This document shows positions 43,013 to 51,463 of a stretch of 64,000 nucleotides of DNA, in pieces. The notes below the pieces were generated by a model that made no database searches, was not told the origin of the DNA, and saw only the letters and a program-made list of their open reading frames with translations. A program made the translations under genes and the position numbers. The stretch is taken from positions 27,166 through 91,165 of the forward strand of contig DAMBYU010000011.1 in the NCBI GenBank assembly GCA_032051265.1. The letters run 5' to 3'. The first letter of the stretch is position 1, and every line of letters starts with the position of its first letter. This DNA comes from Dryocola sp032051265 (GTDB taxonomy: Bacteria; Pseudomonadota; Gammaproteobacteria; Enterobacterales; Enterobacteriaceae).

Positions 43013-43783
43013 ATGGCCGTTGAAGATACCCAACCGCTCATCACGCACCTGATTGAGCTGCGCAAGCGACTGTTAAACAGCATTATCGCTGTGCTGGTGA
43101 TTTTTCTGGCGCTGGTTTATTTTGCTAACGACATCTATCAGATCGTCTCTGCGCCGCTGATACAGCAGATGCCGACAGGTTCAACGATGATTGCCACTGA
43201 CGTGGCGTCGCCTTTTTTCACCCCGATTAAGCTGACGATTTACGTTTCGGTCTTTCTGTCGGCGCCCGTCATTCTTTATCAAATCTGGGCGTTTATCGCG
43301 CCTGCGTTGTATAAACATGAGCGCAAGCTGGTGACGCCTTTGCTCATATCCAGCTCTTTGCTGTTCTATATCGGTATCGCTTTTGCTTATTTTGTCGTTT
43401 TCCCGCTGGCATTTGGTTTTCTGACAAAAACCGCGCCGACAGGCGTGGTAATGTCTACCGACATCAGCAAGTATCTCGACTTTGTCATGACGTTGTTTAT
43501 GGCGTTCGGGGTTGCCTTTGAGGTACCGGTTGCCATCATCCTGCTGTGCTGGATGGGCGTGACGACGCCTGATGCGTTAAAAAAGAAGCGGCCGTATATT
43601 TTTGTCGGTGCTTTCGTGGTGGGCATGCTGCTAACGCCACCGGACATCTTTTCGCAAACGCTGTTGGCTATTCCGATGTACTGCCTGTTTGAGGTCGGCG
43701 TGTTCTTCTCCCGTTACTATGTCGGCAAAGGCCGCAGAGATGTGGAAGAAGAAGATGAAGAGCACTCGGAAAAAGAGTCGTGA
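43013..43783 (+). CDS. tatC: Sec-independent protein translocase subunit TatC
   Basis: TatC is the six-helix core of the Tat translocase and recognises the twin-arginine signal. The 256 residues start MAVEDTQPLITHLIELRKRLLN and show the conserved cytoplasmic loop LYKHERKLVTP, FAYFVVFPLAFGF, and LTPPDIFSQTLLAIPMYCLFE near the C-terminus. It ends in a short acidic tail. Confidence 0.97.
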   Translation: MAVEDTQPLITHLIELRKRLLNSIIAVLVIFLALVYFANDIYQIVSAPLIQQMPTGSTMIATDVASPFFTPIKLTIYVSVFLSAPVILYQIWAFIAPALYKHERKLVTPLLISSSLLFYIGIAFAYFVVFPLAFGFLTKTAPTGVVMSTDISKYLDFVMTLFMAFGVAFEVPVAIILLCWMGVTTPDALKKKRPYIFVGAFVVGMLLTPPDIFSQTLLAIPMYCLFEVGVFFSRYYVGKGRRDVEEEDEEHSEKES

Positions 43784-43787
43784 TTTA

Positions 43788-43807
43788 GACCGCCCGTCAG
43801 GGCGGTC
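43788..43807 (+). terminator. Stem-loop between tatC and tatD
   Basis: A perfect 8-bp GACCGCCC / GGGCGGTC stem with a GTCA loop lies five bases after the tatC stop. It has no U-run, so it may be a processing or attenuation structure before tatD rather than a full terminator. Confidence 0.5.
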
Positions 43808-43824
43808 GTCGTATGGAACGTAAT

Positions 43825-44604
43825 ATGTTTGATATCGGTGTCAATTTAACCAGCCCACAGTTCGCCAAAGACCACGCAGAGATTGTACTACGAGCGCAGC
43901 AGGCGGGCGTTAGCGGAATGCTGCTTACCGGAACTAACCTCCATGAGAGCCAGCAAGCCCTCGCGATGGCACAAAAATACGCTGGTTGCTGGTCTACCGC
44001 AGGCGTGCATCCTCACGATGCAAGCCAGTGGGAAGAGGCAACAGCAGAAGCCATTATTCAGCTTGCCGGTGCTGCTGAAGTGGTCGCCATCGGTGAATGT
44101 GGTCTGGATTTTAACCGCAACTTTTCGACTCCCGCCGAGCAGGAGCGTGCTTTTAGCGCTCAACTGGCGCTCGCGGCCGATTTAGTGATGCCGGTATTCC
44201 TTCACTGTCGCGAAGCCCATGAGCGCTTTATCGCCCTGCTTGATCCATGGCTGGATAAATTACCGGGCGTGGTGCTGCACTGTTTTACCGGCACGCAAGC
44301 TGAAGCGCGCGAGTGCCTTGCCCGCGGCCTGTTTATCGGCATTACCGGCTGGGTGTGCGATGAACGTCGTGGCCTGGAGCTGCGCGAACTGCTGCCGGTT
44401 ATCCCTGCTCAGCAGCTACTGCTGGAAACGGATGCCCCCTATTTATTACCGCGGGATCTTAAACCAAAACCTGCAACCCGGCGGAATGAACCCTGTTACT
44501 TGCCCCATATCCTCAATCAGGTGGCCCACTGGCGCGGAGAAGATCCCGCCTGGCTTGCGCAAGTAACGGATGACAATGCCCGCCGTTTATTCCGGCTGGC
44601 CTAA
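43825..44604 (+). CDS. tatD: 3'-5' DNase/RNase TatD
   Basis: TatD is a metal-dependent TIM-barrel nuclease with roles in DNA repair after oxidative damage; it is not needed for Tat export despite the operon. I prefer the ATG at 43825 (MFDIGVNLTSPQF), where family similarity begins, over one four codons earlier. The 259 residues show AGVHPHDASQW, GECGLDFNRNF, FLHCREAH, HCFTGT and LETDAPYLLPR, all metal-binding blocks of the family. Confidence 0.95.
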   Translation: MFDIGVNLTSPQFAKDHAEIVLRAQQAGVSGMLLTGTNLHESQQALAMAQKYAGCWSTAGVHPHDASQWEEATAEAIIQLAGAAEVVAIGECGLDFNRNFSTPAEQERAFSAQLALAADLVMPVFLHCREAHERFIALLDPWLDKLPGVVLHCFTGTQAEARECLARGLFIGITGWVCDERRGLELRELLPVIPAQQLLLETDAPYLLPRDLKPKPATRRNEPCYLPHILNQVAHWRGEDPAWLAQVTDDNARRLFRLA

Positions 44605-44619
44605 ATCAGGAGAATATCA

Positions 44620-45642
44620 ATGAGCTATGCATTTCCCGGAACCTTTCCCGGCCGCCGTATGCGCCGTGTCCGTCGCCACGATTTTAGTCGCCGCCTGGTA
44701 GCAGAAAACCAGCTAACGGTTAACGACCTGATTTATCCGGTGTTTGTCATGGAAGGGCAGAATCGCCAGGAAGAAGTGGCGTCGATGCCGGGCGTTTATC
44801 GCATGACTATCGACCTGTTGCTCAAAGAGGCCGAAGCCGTGGCAAAACTGGGCGTTCCGGTACTCTCTCTATTCCCGGTGATTGAAAGCGCGGGCAAGTC
44901 GCTCCATGCCGAAGAAGCCTGGAACCCGAACGGGCTGGTACAGCGCACCGTACGTGCCCTGAAAGATGCGGTACCAGAGTTAGGTTTACTGACTGACGTG
45001 GCGCTCGATCCTTACACCACCCATGGCCAGGATGGCGTTATTGACGAAGACGGCTACGTTATCAATGACATCACCCGTGAGATTCTGGTGCGTCAGGCGC
45101 TTTCCCATGCGGAAGCCGGGGCGGAAATCATCGCGCCAAGCGATATGATGGATGGCCGCATTGGGGCTATCCGCGACCAGCTCGAAGCCGATGGTCTGGT
45201 GAATACACAGATCATGTCTTATGCGGCGAAATACGCATCCTGCTATTACGGCCCGTTCCGTGACGCCATTGGTTCATCCGGCAACCTGAAAGGCGGCAAC
45301 AAAAAGACCTATCAGATGGATCCTGCCAACAGCGACGAAGCCCTGCAGGAAGTAGCGCAGGATCTGCAGGAAGGGGCGGATATGGTAATGGTGAAGCCAG
45401 GCATGCCGTACCTGGATGTTATTCGCCGCGTGAAGGATACGTTTGGCGTGCCGACTTTCGCCTATCAGGTTTCTGGCGAGTATGCGATGCACATGGCGGC
45501 TATTCAGAACGGCTGGCTGGCGGAAAAACCGGCCATTATGGAATCCCTGCTGTGCTTTAAGCGTGCCGGTGCCGATGGCGTACTGACATATTTCTCTAAG
45601 CGTGTTGCCCAGTGGCTGCACGACGAGCAGATGCAGCGCTAG
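44620..45642 (+). CDS. hemB: Delta-aminolevulinic acid dehydratase (magnesium-type)
   Basis: HemB condenses two 5-aminolevulinates to porphobilinogen, two steps before HemD and one before HemC. The 340-residue protein has Schiff-base lysines in SYAAKYASCYYGP (Lys204) and MVKPGMPYLD (Lys259). In place of the zinc cysteines of the E. coli enzyme it has DVALDPYTTHGQDG (Ala128, Asp130, Asp138), which is the pattern of the Mg2+-dependent, zinc-free class seen in Pseudomonas. It lies 15 bp after tatD with a good AGGAG ribosome site, a place where E. coli has no hemB. Confidence 0.95.
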   Translation: MSYAFPGTFPGRRMRRVRRHDFSRRLVAENQLTVNDLIYPVFVMEGQNRQEEVASMPGVYRMTIDLLLKEAEAVAKLGVPVLSLFPVIESAGKSLHAEEAWNPNGLVQRTVRALKDAVPELGLLTDVALDPYTTHGQDGVIDEDGYVINDITREILVRQALSHAEAGAEIIAPSDMMDGRIGAIRDQLEADGLVNTQIMSYAAKYASCYYGPFRDAIGSSGNLKGGNKKTYQMDPANSDEALQEVAQDLQEGADMVMVKPGMPYLDVIRRVKDTFGVPTFAYQVSGEYAMHMAAIQNGWLAEKPAIMESLLCFKRAGADGVLTYFSKRVAQWLHDEQMQR

Positions 45643-45650
45643 GTACAAAC

Positions 45651-45678
45651 AAGAAGGCCAGCAAGCGCTGGCCTTCTT
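45651..45678. terminator. Bidirectional terminator between hemB and rfaH
   Basis: A perfect 12-bp stem AAGAAGGCCAGC / GCTGGCCTTCTT with loop AAGC lies between the two convergent stops. A/T-rich ends on both sides allow it to work in both directions. Confidence 0.8.
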
Positions 45679-45683
45679 CACCT

Positions 45684-46172
45684 TTAAACCTTCCTGAAGT
45701 CCGTATTCTTTACGCTCTGTCTTACCTGCTTATTCAGCAGATTAAGTAAAAGCATTGAGCGCGCTTCGCCGTCTGGCTCACTGAATATTGCCTCCAGCCC
45801 TTCGAATGCCCCTTCGGTAATCACCACGCTATCGCCTGGATAAGGCGTTGCCGGGTCGGTGACATTTTCTGGATGATAGTTGGCTAACCGATCGATGACA
45901 TCATCCGGCACGTTGGCAGGCTGAGAACCAAAGCGGACAAAATGGCTTACGCCGCGGGTGGAGTTGACCGTCGTGGTGTGGATGTTTTCCGGATCAAACT
46001 TCACGAACATATAGTTCGGAAACAGGGGCTCGCTGACTGCAGTTCGCTTTCCACGCACCATTTTTTCCAGCGTGATCATCGGGGTGAGGCAGTTTACCGC
46101 CTGGCGCTCAAGATGCTCTTGCGCCCGCAGCAGCTGTCCTCGTTTGCAGTACAGAAGATACCAGGATTCCAT
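45684..46172 (-). CDS. rfaH: Transcription antiterminator RfaH
   Basis: RfaH is a NusG paralogue that is loaded at ops elements and promotes expression of long LPS, capsule and secretion operons; its C-terminal domain switches fold to recruit ribosomes. The 162 residues start MESWYLLYCKRGQLLRAQEHL and include the NGN domain (LFPNYMFVKFD) and the KOW domain (ITEGAFEGLEAIFSEPDGEARSMLLL split across the linker). It is convergent with hemB. Confidence 0.96.
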   Translation of the reverse strand: MESWYLLYCKRGQLLRAQEHLERQAVNCLTPMITLEKMVRGKRTAVSEPLFPNYMFVKFDPENIHTTTVNSTRGVSHFVRFGSQPANVPDDVIDRLANYHPENVTDPATPYPGDSVVITEGAFEGLEAIFSEPDGEARSMLLLNLLNKQVRQSVKNTDFRKV

Positions 46173-46359
46173 AATTTCTCATCTCACCTCATTGAGCGCG
46201 CAAGAATAACAAAAGGTCGAACTCAGAGATAGCCAGCACAAGTATAACCAATCGCCATCTGGTTACCGTCCGGGCTGTTACTCGTTTTTAACAAAAATAC
46301 AGCATGCTCCGGATGAAGTCCGTATAATGACGGGCATTCTCTGGGCCAGGATTAATTGC

Positions 46360-47844
46360 ATGAAATACCACGACCTGCGCGACTTTATGACGCTGCTTGA
46401 GCAGCGCGGCGAGTTAAAACGTATCGCTTTGCCTGTCGATCCGCATCTGGAAATGACTGAAATTGCCGATCGTACCCTGCGGGCAAATGGCCCGGCGCTG
46501 CTGTTTGAAAACCCAAAAGGTTACAGCATGCCGGTGCTGTGCAATCTGTTTGGCACGCCGAAGCGAGTTGCGATGGGGATGGGGCAGGAAGATGTGTCCG
46601 CCCTGCGTGAAGTGGGTAAGTTACTGGCCTTTCTGAAAGAGCCTGAGCCACCAAAAGGGTTCCGCGACCTGTTCGATAAGCTCCCGCAGTTTAAGCAGGT
46701 GCTGAACATGCCGACCAAACGGCTGCGTGGAGCGCCTTGCCAGGAAAAGATCTGGGAAGGCGAGCAGGTTGATTTAAACCGTATTCCTATTATGCAGTGC
46801 TGGCCGGAAGACGCCGCCCCGCTGATTACCTGGGGATTGACCGTCACCCGTGGCCCGCATAAAGAGCGGCAGAACCTTGGCATTTATCGTCAGCAGCTTA
46901 TCGGCAAGAATAAGCTGATCATGCGCTGGCTTTCGCATCGTGGTGGCGCGCTTGATTTCCAGGAATGGTGCGCGGCGCATCCGGGCGAACGTTTCCCGGT
47001 TTCTGTGGCGCTGGGTGCAGACCCGGCAACCATCCTTGGCGCGGTAACTCCCGTGCCGGATACCCTTTCCGAGTATGCTTTTGCCGGTCTGCTGCGCGGT
47101 ACCAAAACTGAAGTCGTGAAATGTATTTCTAACGATCTCGAAGTGCCTGCCAGCGCGGAAATCGTGCTGGAAGGCTATATCGAGCCGGGTGAAATGGCGC
47201 CGGAAGGGCCATATGGCGACCACACGGGATACTACAATGAAGTAGATGATTTCCCGGTCTTTACCGTGACGCATATTACCCAGCGCGAAGATGCGATTTA
47301 TCACTCCACCTATACCGGCCGCCCACCGGATGAACCGGCGGTGCTGGGTGTGGCCTTAAACGAAGTCTTTGTGCCGATTTTGCAAAAGCAGTTCCCGGAA
47401 ATTGTCGATTTTTATCTGCCGCCGGAAGGGTGTTCGTATCGCCTTGCGGTCGTAACCATCAAGAAGCAGTACGCCGGACACGCCAAACGCGTGATGATGG
47501 GCGTCTGGTCTTTCCTGCGGCAGTTTATGTACACCAAGTTTGTCATCGTATGCGATGACGATGTTAACGCGCGTGACTGGAATGATGTTATCTGGGCTAT
47601 CACCACGCGTATGGATCCGGCGCGTGATACCGTACTAGTAGAGAACACGCCGATCGATTACCTGGATTTTGCCTCGCCGGTTTCCGGCCTTGGTTCAAAA
47701 ATGGGACTGGATGCCACCAATAAATGGCCAGGAGAGACCCAGCGCGAGTGGGGGCGTCCTATCAAAAAAGATGCGGAAGTCTGTGCGCGTATAGACGCAA
47801 TCTGGGATGAACTGGCTATTTTCGATAACGGTAAAGACGCCTGA
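46360..47844 (+). CDS. ubiD: 3-octaprenyl-4-hydroxybenzoate decarboxylase
   Basis: UbiD decarboxylates the octaprenyl-hydroxybenzoate intermediate of ubiquinone synthesis using prenylated FMN from UbiX. The ATG at 46360 (MKYHDLRDFMTLLEQRGELKR) gives 494 residues; an ATG eleven codons earlier is unlikely. The conserved blocks MRWLSHRGGALD, GADPATILGAVTPVPD, PEGPYGDHTGYY and VVTIKKQYAGHAKRV are present. fre lies 47 bp downstream on the same strand. Confidence 0.97.
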   Translation: MKYHDLRDFMTLLEQRGELKRIALPVDPHLEMTEIADRTLRANGPALLFENPKGYSMPVLCNLFGTPKRVAMGMGQEDVSALREVGKLLAFLKEPEPPKGFRDLFDKLPQFKQVLNMPTKRLRGAPCQEKIWEGEQVDLNRIPIMQCWPEDAAPLITWGLTVTRGPHKERQNLGIYRQQLIGKNKLIMRWLSHRGGALDFQEWCAAHPGERFPVSVALGADPATILGAVTPVPDTLSEYAFAGLLRGTKTEVVKCISNDLEVPASAEIVLEGYIEPGEMAPEGPYGDHTGYYNEVDDFPVFTVTHITQREDAIYHSTYTGRPPDEPAVLGVALNEVFVPILQKQFPEIVDFYLPPEGCSYRLAVVTIKKQYAGHAKRVMMGVWSFLRQFMYTKFVIVCDDDVNARDWNDVIWAITTRMDPARDTVLVENTPIDYLDFASPVSGLGSKMGLDATNKWPGETQREWGRPIKKDAEVCARIDAIWDELAIFDNGKDA

Positions 47845-47891
47845 GGGGCGATTTTTACGGTTTAGCATTAATGACCCGACAGAGGGGACGC

Positions 47892-48593
47892 ATGACAACC
47901 TTAAGCTGTAAAGTGACCTCGGTAGAAGCGATAACGGATACGGTATATCGCGTTCGATTGCTGCCGGAAACAGATTTCTCTTTTCAGGCCGGACAGTACC
48001 TGATGGTAGTAATGGATGAGCGTGATAAACGTCCGTTTTCCATGGCATCCACACCGAGCGAACATGAGTTTATTGAGCTGCACATCGGTGCCTCGGAACT
48101 CAACCTGTACGCCATGGCCGTAATGGATCGCATTCTGAAGGAGCAGGAAATCGTTGTGGATATTCCACACGGTGACGCCTGGCTGCGCGAAGATGAAGAT
48201 CGTCCGCTGATTCTGATTGCGGGCGGTACTGGTTTCTCTTACGTGCGATCGATTCTGTTGACGGCGCTGGCGCGTAATCCGCAGCGTGAAATTGCTATTT
48301 ACTGGGGCGGCCGCGAAGAGAAGCATCTTTACGATCTGCCCGAGCTGGAAGCGCTTTCGCTGAAGCATGAGAATCTGCGGGTGGAAGCGGTGGTCGAACA
48401 GCCGGAAGAGGGCTGGCGCGGGCGCAATGGCACCGTGTTAACCGCGGTATTACAGGATTACGGTACGCTTGCCGGGCACGATATTTACATCGCCGGGCGC
48501 TTTGAAATGGCGAAGATTGCACGCGATCTGTTCTGTAATGAACGTGGTGCAAACGTCGATCGCATGTTTGGTGACGCCTTCGCGTTTATTTAA
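47892..48593 (+). CDS. fre: NAD(P)H-flavin reductase
   Basis: Fre reduces free flavins with NAD(P)H and supports activation of ribonucleotide reductase and ferric iron reduction. The ATG at 47892 gives 233 residues as in E. coli. The flavin-binding RPFSMAS and the pyridine-nucleotide-binding GGTGFSYVRSIL, YWGGREEKHLYDL and the C-terminal MFGDAFAFI are visible. In E. coli fadA follows directly; here an ~7.7-kb accessory region intervenes. Confidence 0.96.
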   Translation: MTTLSCKVTSVEAITDTVYRVRLLPETDFSFQAGQYLMVVMDERDKRPFSMASTPSEHEFIELHIGASELNLYAMAVMDRILKEQEIVVDIPHGDAWLREDEDRPLILIAGGTGFSYVRSILLTALARNPQREIAIYWGGREEKHLYDLPELEALSLKHENLRVEAVVEQPEEGWRGRNGTVLTAVLQDYGTLAGHDIYIAGRFEMAKIARDLFCNERGANVDRMFGDAFAFI

Positions 48594-48600
48594 TGTGATT

Positions 48601-48624
48601 GCGCCGGAATCGAAGCTCCGGCGC
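48601..48624. terminator. Stem-loop after fre
   Basis: GCGCCGGA / TCCGGCGC with an 8-base loop begins seven bases after the fre stop. There is no U-run on either strand, so its role as a terminator between fre and the accessory operon is uncertain. It marks the left limit of the island. Confidence 0.45.
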
Positions 48625-48653
48625 AGCGTCCAGGCCAGTTTATTATCTCCCCG

Positions 48654-49287
48654 TCAGGCTCCCTGCTGAACCTCATGCAATGAACTAATGAACAGTTCGT
48701 CTCGCTCCTGCGCCGTTTGTTTACCACTTTCAACCAGCCAGAGAAAATCATAATAGCTGGGATAATAATCCAGGTTGTTTAGCAGTTGGCAAAAACGGTG
48801 CGCGGCAATTTCAGAAGTTGCTGCAACGGTGGAATAGCACCGGAGCGGGCCAATCGCAACATTACAGACTTTATCCAACGTTTCTCCGACCGGTTTCTGG
48901 CGGCTGTACTCCAAAAAATGGAAAAACTCGTGGGCCAAATGGATATCGATAATTTTATCCAAAGGTAGCCCGCAACTCCTTTGTAGACTCTCCAACGAAG
49001 GTTGGTACAGCGTGACGCGACGAATATTTTTCTTCACACTAAATTCAAACTGCGCTCGGAACTGTACGGTAAAAAACAGGCCATCCCCTTTATCGTATTG
49101 AATATCAATACTGTGCTGCAGGTATAAATCACGGATAGACTGCCCGGCAAACTCCTGCGCTGCGGTAACGCCTGCGGCCAGTGCGTTCTCCAGATAATAG
49201 CGGTACTTCACCGGTGGTATTTTGTTAAATACCGCGTCGTTGCGCAGATCCAGCCAGGCCAGCATCCGATTTAATTCGTCGAGTTCC
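48654..49287 (-). CDS. Unknown protein with HEXXH zinc-peptidase-like motif
   Basis: I do not recognise this 211-residue protein. It is soluble, without signal peptide or membrane helix. It has HEFFH at residues 120-124 (in IHLAHEFFHFLEY), and a possible third metal ligand Glu160 in ATSEIAAHRF, 36 residues later, which is the spacing of gluzincin-type zinc metallopeptidases. It is the last gene of the four-gene minus-strand operon, nine bases after the hydantoinase-like gene, with AAGGAG in the overlap of the intergenic gap. The start is the ATG whose last base is 49289; the coordinate end here is given to the codon. Its role could be processing of a partner or hydrolysis of a small substrate; this is inference. 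Confidence 0.6.
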
Positions 49288-49298
49288 ATCCCTTCTCC

Positions 49299-51449
49299 TT
49301 ACTGCCAGGCAATCGCGATGACATCCTGCTCCTGGTCCACAACATCCAGTTCCATCTCGATAATCGACAGCATTTGCTCTTTAGTTTGCGTGCCGGTTAA
49401 ATCGAGCATTTTCTCTTTCCAGAAAAGAAACGTTTTGGGAATGGCGGCGTTAGCTTCTGAGTAGCGGGTGTTGTCGTCGAGGAATTCAGTAAAGCGCGAC
49501 GAGATTTCCTGGCGTGTGCATAAAAGCCAACTGGCATTTTCTTTTTTCAGTCGCACGATGCCTTCGCGGTCCAACATGCTCAGACGGCGCTGCTGTTTCC
49601 TGAACAGGCCGAAGAAACGTTTTTGCTCGCTCAGGCCTTCAAACAGATGCCAGCGGCCAGTCTGACAGGCGGGCAGGGTGCTCTGCTGTGAAAGATTGAC
49701 AGATTCGGCGGCAATTTGCTGTAGCTGTTCCAGCGGGAGTGTTTCGTTGATGCTTTCTTTCTGCCTGAGCTCTGTTGCCCCGGTAGCGATAGCCCGAAGA
49801 ACGTTTTTTTGCTTATCGATTTCAATATTAATATCTACCGTGGCTTCGTTAGCCCCCGATTTCACAATGCGCTCCATTATTTCGGCACGGATCATTTTGA
49901 TCTCCGCCTCTCCGGGATTAACGACGCTTTTTTCAATCATTTCACGCACCATCGCCATACCTACACCAATGGTAGAAATGTATGGGGCGTTATTGGCGTT
50001 TTTGTATTTCATCCCGGCTTTTTCCGCCATTGCTGGCACCAGAATACAGCCGCTGCCGCCTCCACCAACCAGCGTGATAAAATGCCGCTCTAGTTTGTAC
50101 TCGTTTATCATTTCATTGACGACGACCATTACCTTATTAATGGCAATGTCCAGCGCCTGACGTGCGGCTTCTTCCGCGCTGCATCCGATATGGTCACCGA
50201 GCAAATTCCAGGCAAAGCGCGCGCTGTTTACATTCCCCGCCGCGTAATCACCTTCTGGCACATAACCCAGCAGGTTGGCGGCACCCGCCACAGTAAGCGC
50301 ATAGCGTTTATCTGCTGCTCCTTTTATAACTGCGTAGCTTTGCGGATCGCCAGGGCGCGGGCTGATAAAGATCAGTTCAGGCTGTTCACCAAAAGCGGAT
50401 TCTGGAATGAAGCACTCATATTCGCAGCCCGCAATGTGCGCGCTTCGCGGGCCGGTCATGGTGATTTTCCCGTCTTCGACCATCACCATGCTGCCGCCAG
50501 CTACGGCCAGGGTACGCACATCCAGCGAGCGCAGGTAAGTGCGATGGCCACCAACCTGGGCATTCTGAATCATGACTTTGCCGTTTTTGATAACGGAAAT
50601 ATCGACGCTGGTACCGCCGACCTCAAAGAAAATACCGTCGGAGACTTTTTCGTACATAAGTGCGCCTGCGACGCCCGCAGCCAGCCCGGAAAGCATGGTA
50701 AGAATCGGGCGTTTACGTACTTCATCAATGCTCATCACGCCGCCATCGCAGCGCATGATCATCAACTGCGACGCGATACCCGCTTCTTTAATCGCCTGCT
50801 CGGTCATGTTGGCGGTTTCCAGCATTCGTGGGATTAGGCTGGCGTTGACCACTGCCGTGCGGGTGCGGGTTTTCAGGCCGTACAACTGGGTAATTTCATG
50901 CCCGCCCGTAGCGCACAGACCCATCTCAGCAGCGATGCTCATTACGTGCAGCTCGTTGGTCGGGTCGTCAACGCTGTAGGCTTCAGATGCCACAATGACT
51001 TCTGCTCCCTGCTGACGTAACTCGTTAATGGCGGCGCGAATCGCATCATCACTGAGCTGGCGCGTATCAAGAAAGGTGTTAAACGTGTACAGAAACTTTC
51101 CGTCTGCCAGGGGGATATCATCGATGTGGGCCTCTTTACGCGCGCTTTTACCCTCGAAGCCGCTTCCCATTGCCACAATGCCTACTTTTGCCACGTCACC
51201 TTCCAGCAAAGCGTTTGTTGCCTGCGTGGTGCCGTGAGCGATAAAACTCACCTCTCGTGGCGAGATGCCGTTTTCCTCAAGCACCTGATGAATAATGGTG
51301 ATGATGCCGTGCGCCACACCGCTTTGGTGATGATGTGTGGTGGGAATTTTTTTCTTAGCGACCAGCTCGAAGCTGTCGTTATCTATGATAGCGGCATCGG
51401 TAAAAGTGCCCCCGACATCAATACCAATACGATAGGTTTTGCTTGTCAT
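49299..51449 (-). CDS. Hydantoinase/oxoprolinase-type ATPase (HyuA-like), unusual C-terminus
   Basis: The 716-residue product belongs to the hydantoinase A/5-oxoprolinase family, which use ATP to open or carboxylate amide rings and ketones. The ATG at 51449 has AGGAG five bases upstream; a GTG two codons earlier is also open. The ASKHA phosphate loops are RIGIDVGGTFTDA (residues 7-19) and AHGTTQATNALLEG (71-84), followed by FFEVGGTSVDISV (275-287) and VGGGGSGCILVPAM (461-474). The last ~200 residues (515-716) do not look like the standard HyuA C-terminal domain. No HyuB partner is encoded nearby, so this is not a classical hydantoinase pair. The substrate is unknown. Confidence 0.8.
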   Translation of the reverse strand: MTSKTYRIGIDVGGTFTDAAIIDNDSFELVAKKKIPTTHHHQSGVAHGIITIIHQVLEENGISPREVSFIAHGTTQATNALLEGDVAKVGIVAMGSGFEGKSARKEAHIDDIPLADGKFLYTFNTFLDTRQLSDDAIRAAINELRQQGAEVIVASEAYSVDDPTNELHVMSIAAEMGLCATGGHEITQLYGLKTRTRTAVVNASLIPRMLETANMTEQAIKEAGIASQLMIMRCDGGVMSIDEVRKRPILTMLSGLAAGVAGALMYEKVSDGIFFEVGGTSVDISVIKNGKVMIQNAQVGGHRTYLRSLDVRTLAVAGGSMVMVEDGKITMTGPRSAHIAGCEYECFIPESAFGEQPELIFISPRPGDPQSYAVIKGAADKRYALTVAGAANLLGYVPEGDYAAGNVNSARFAWNLLGDHIGCSAEEAARQALDIAINKVMVVVNEMINEYKLERHFITLVGGGGSGCILVPAMAEKAGMKYKNANNAPYISTIGVGMAMVREMIEKSVVNPGEAEIKMIRAEIMERIVKSGANEATVDINIEIDKQKNVLRAIATGATELRQKESINETLPLEQLQQIAAESVNLSQQSTLPACQTGRWHLFEGLSEQKRFFGLFRKQQRRLSMLDREGIVRLKKENASWLLCTRQEISSRFTEFLDDNTRYSEANAAIPKTFLFWKEKMLDLTGTQTKEQMLSIIEMELDVVDQEQDVIAIAWQ

Positions 51450-51463
51450 AACCACTCCTTGCC

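Noticed and set aside
50190..50837. 215-codon frame antisense to the HyuA-like gene
   Set aside because: The sense gene has intact ATPase loops; the antisense frame has none and looks like a shadow.
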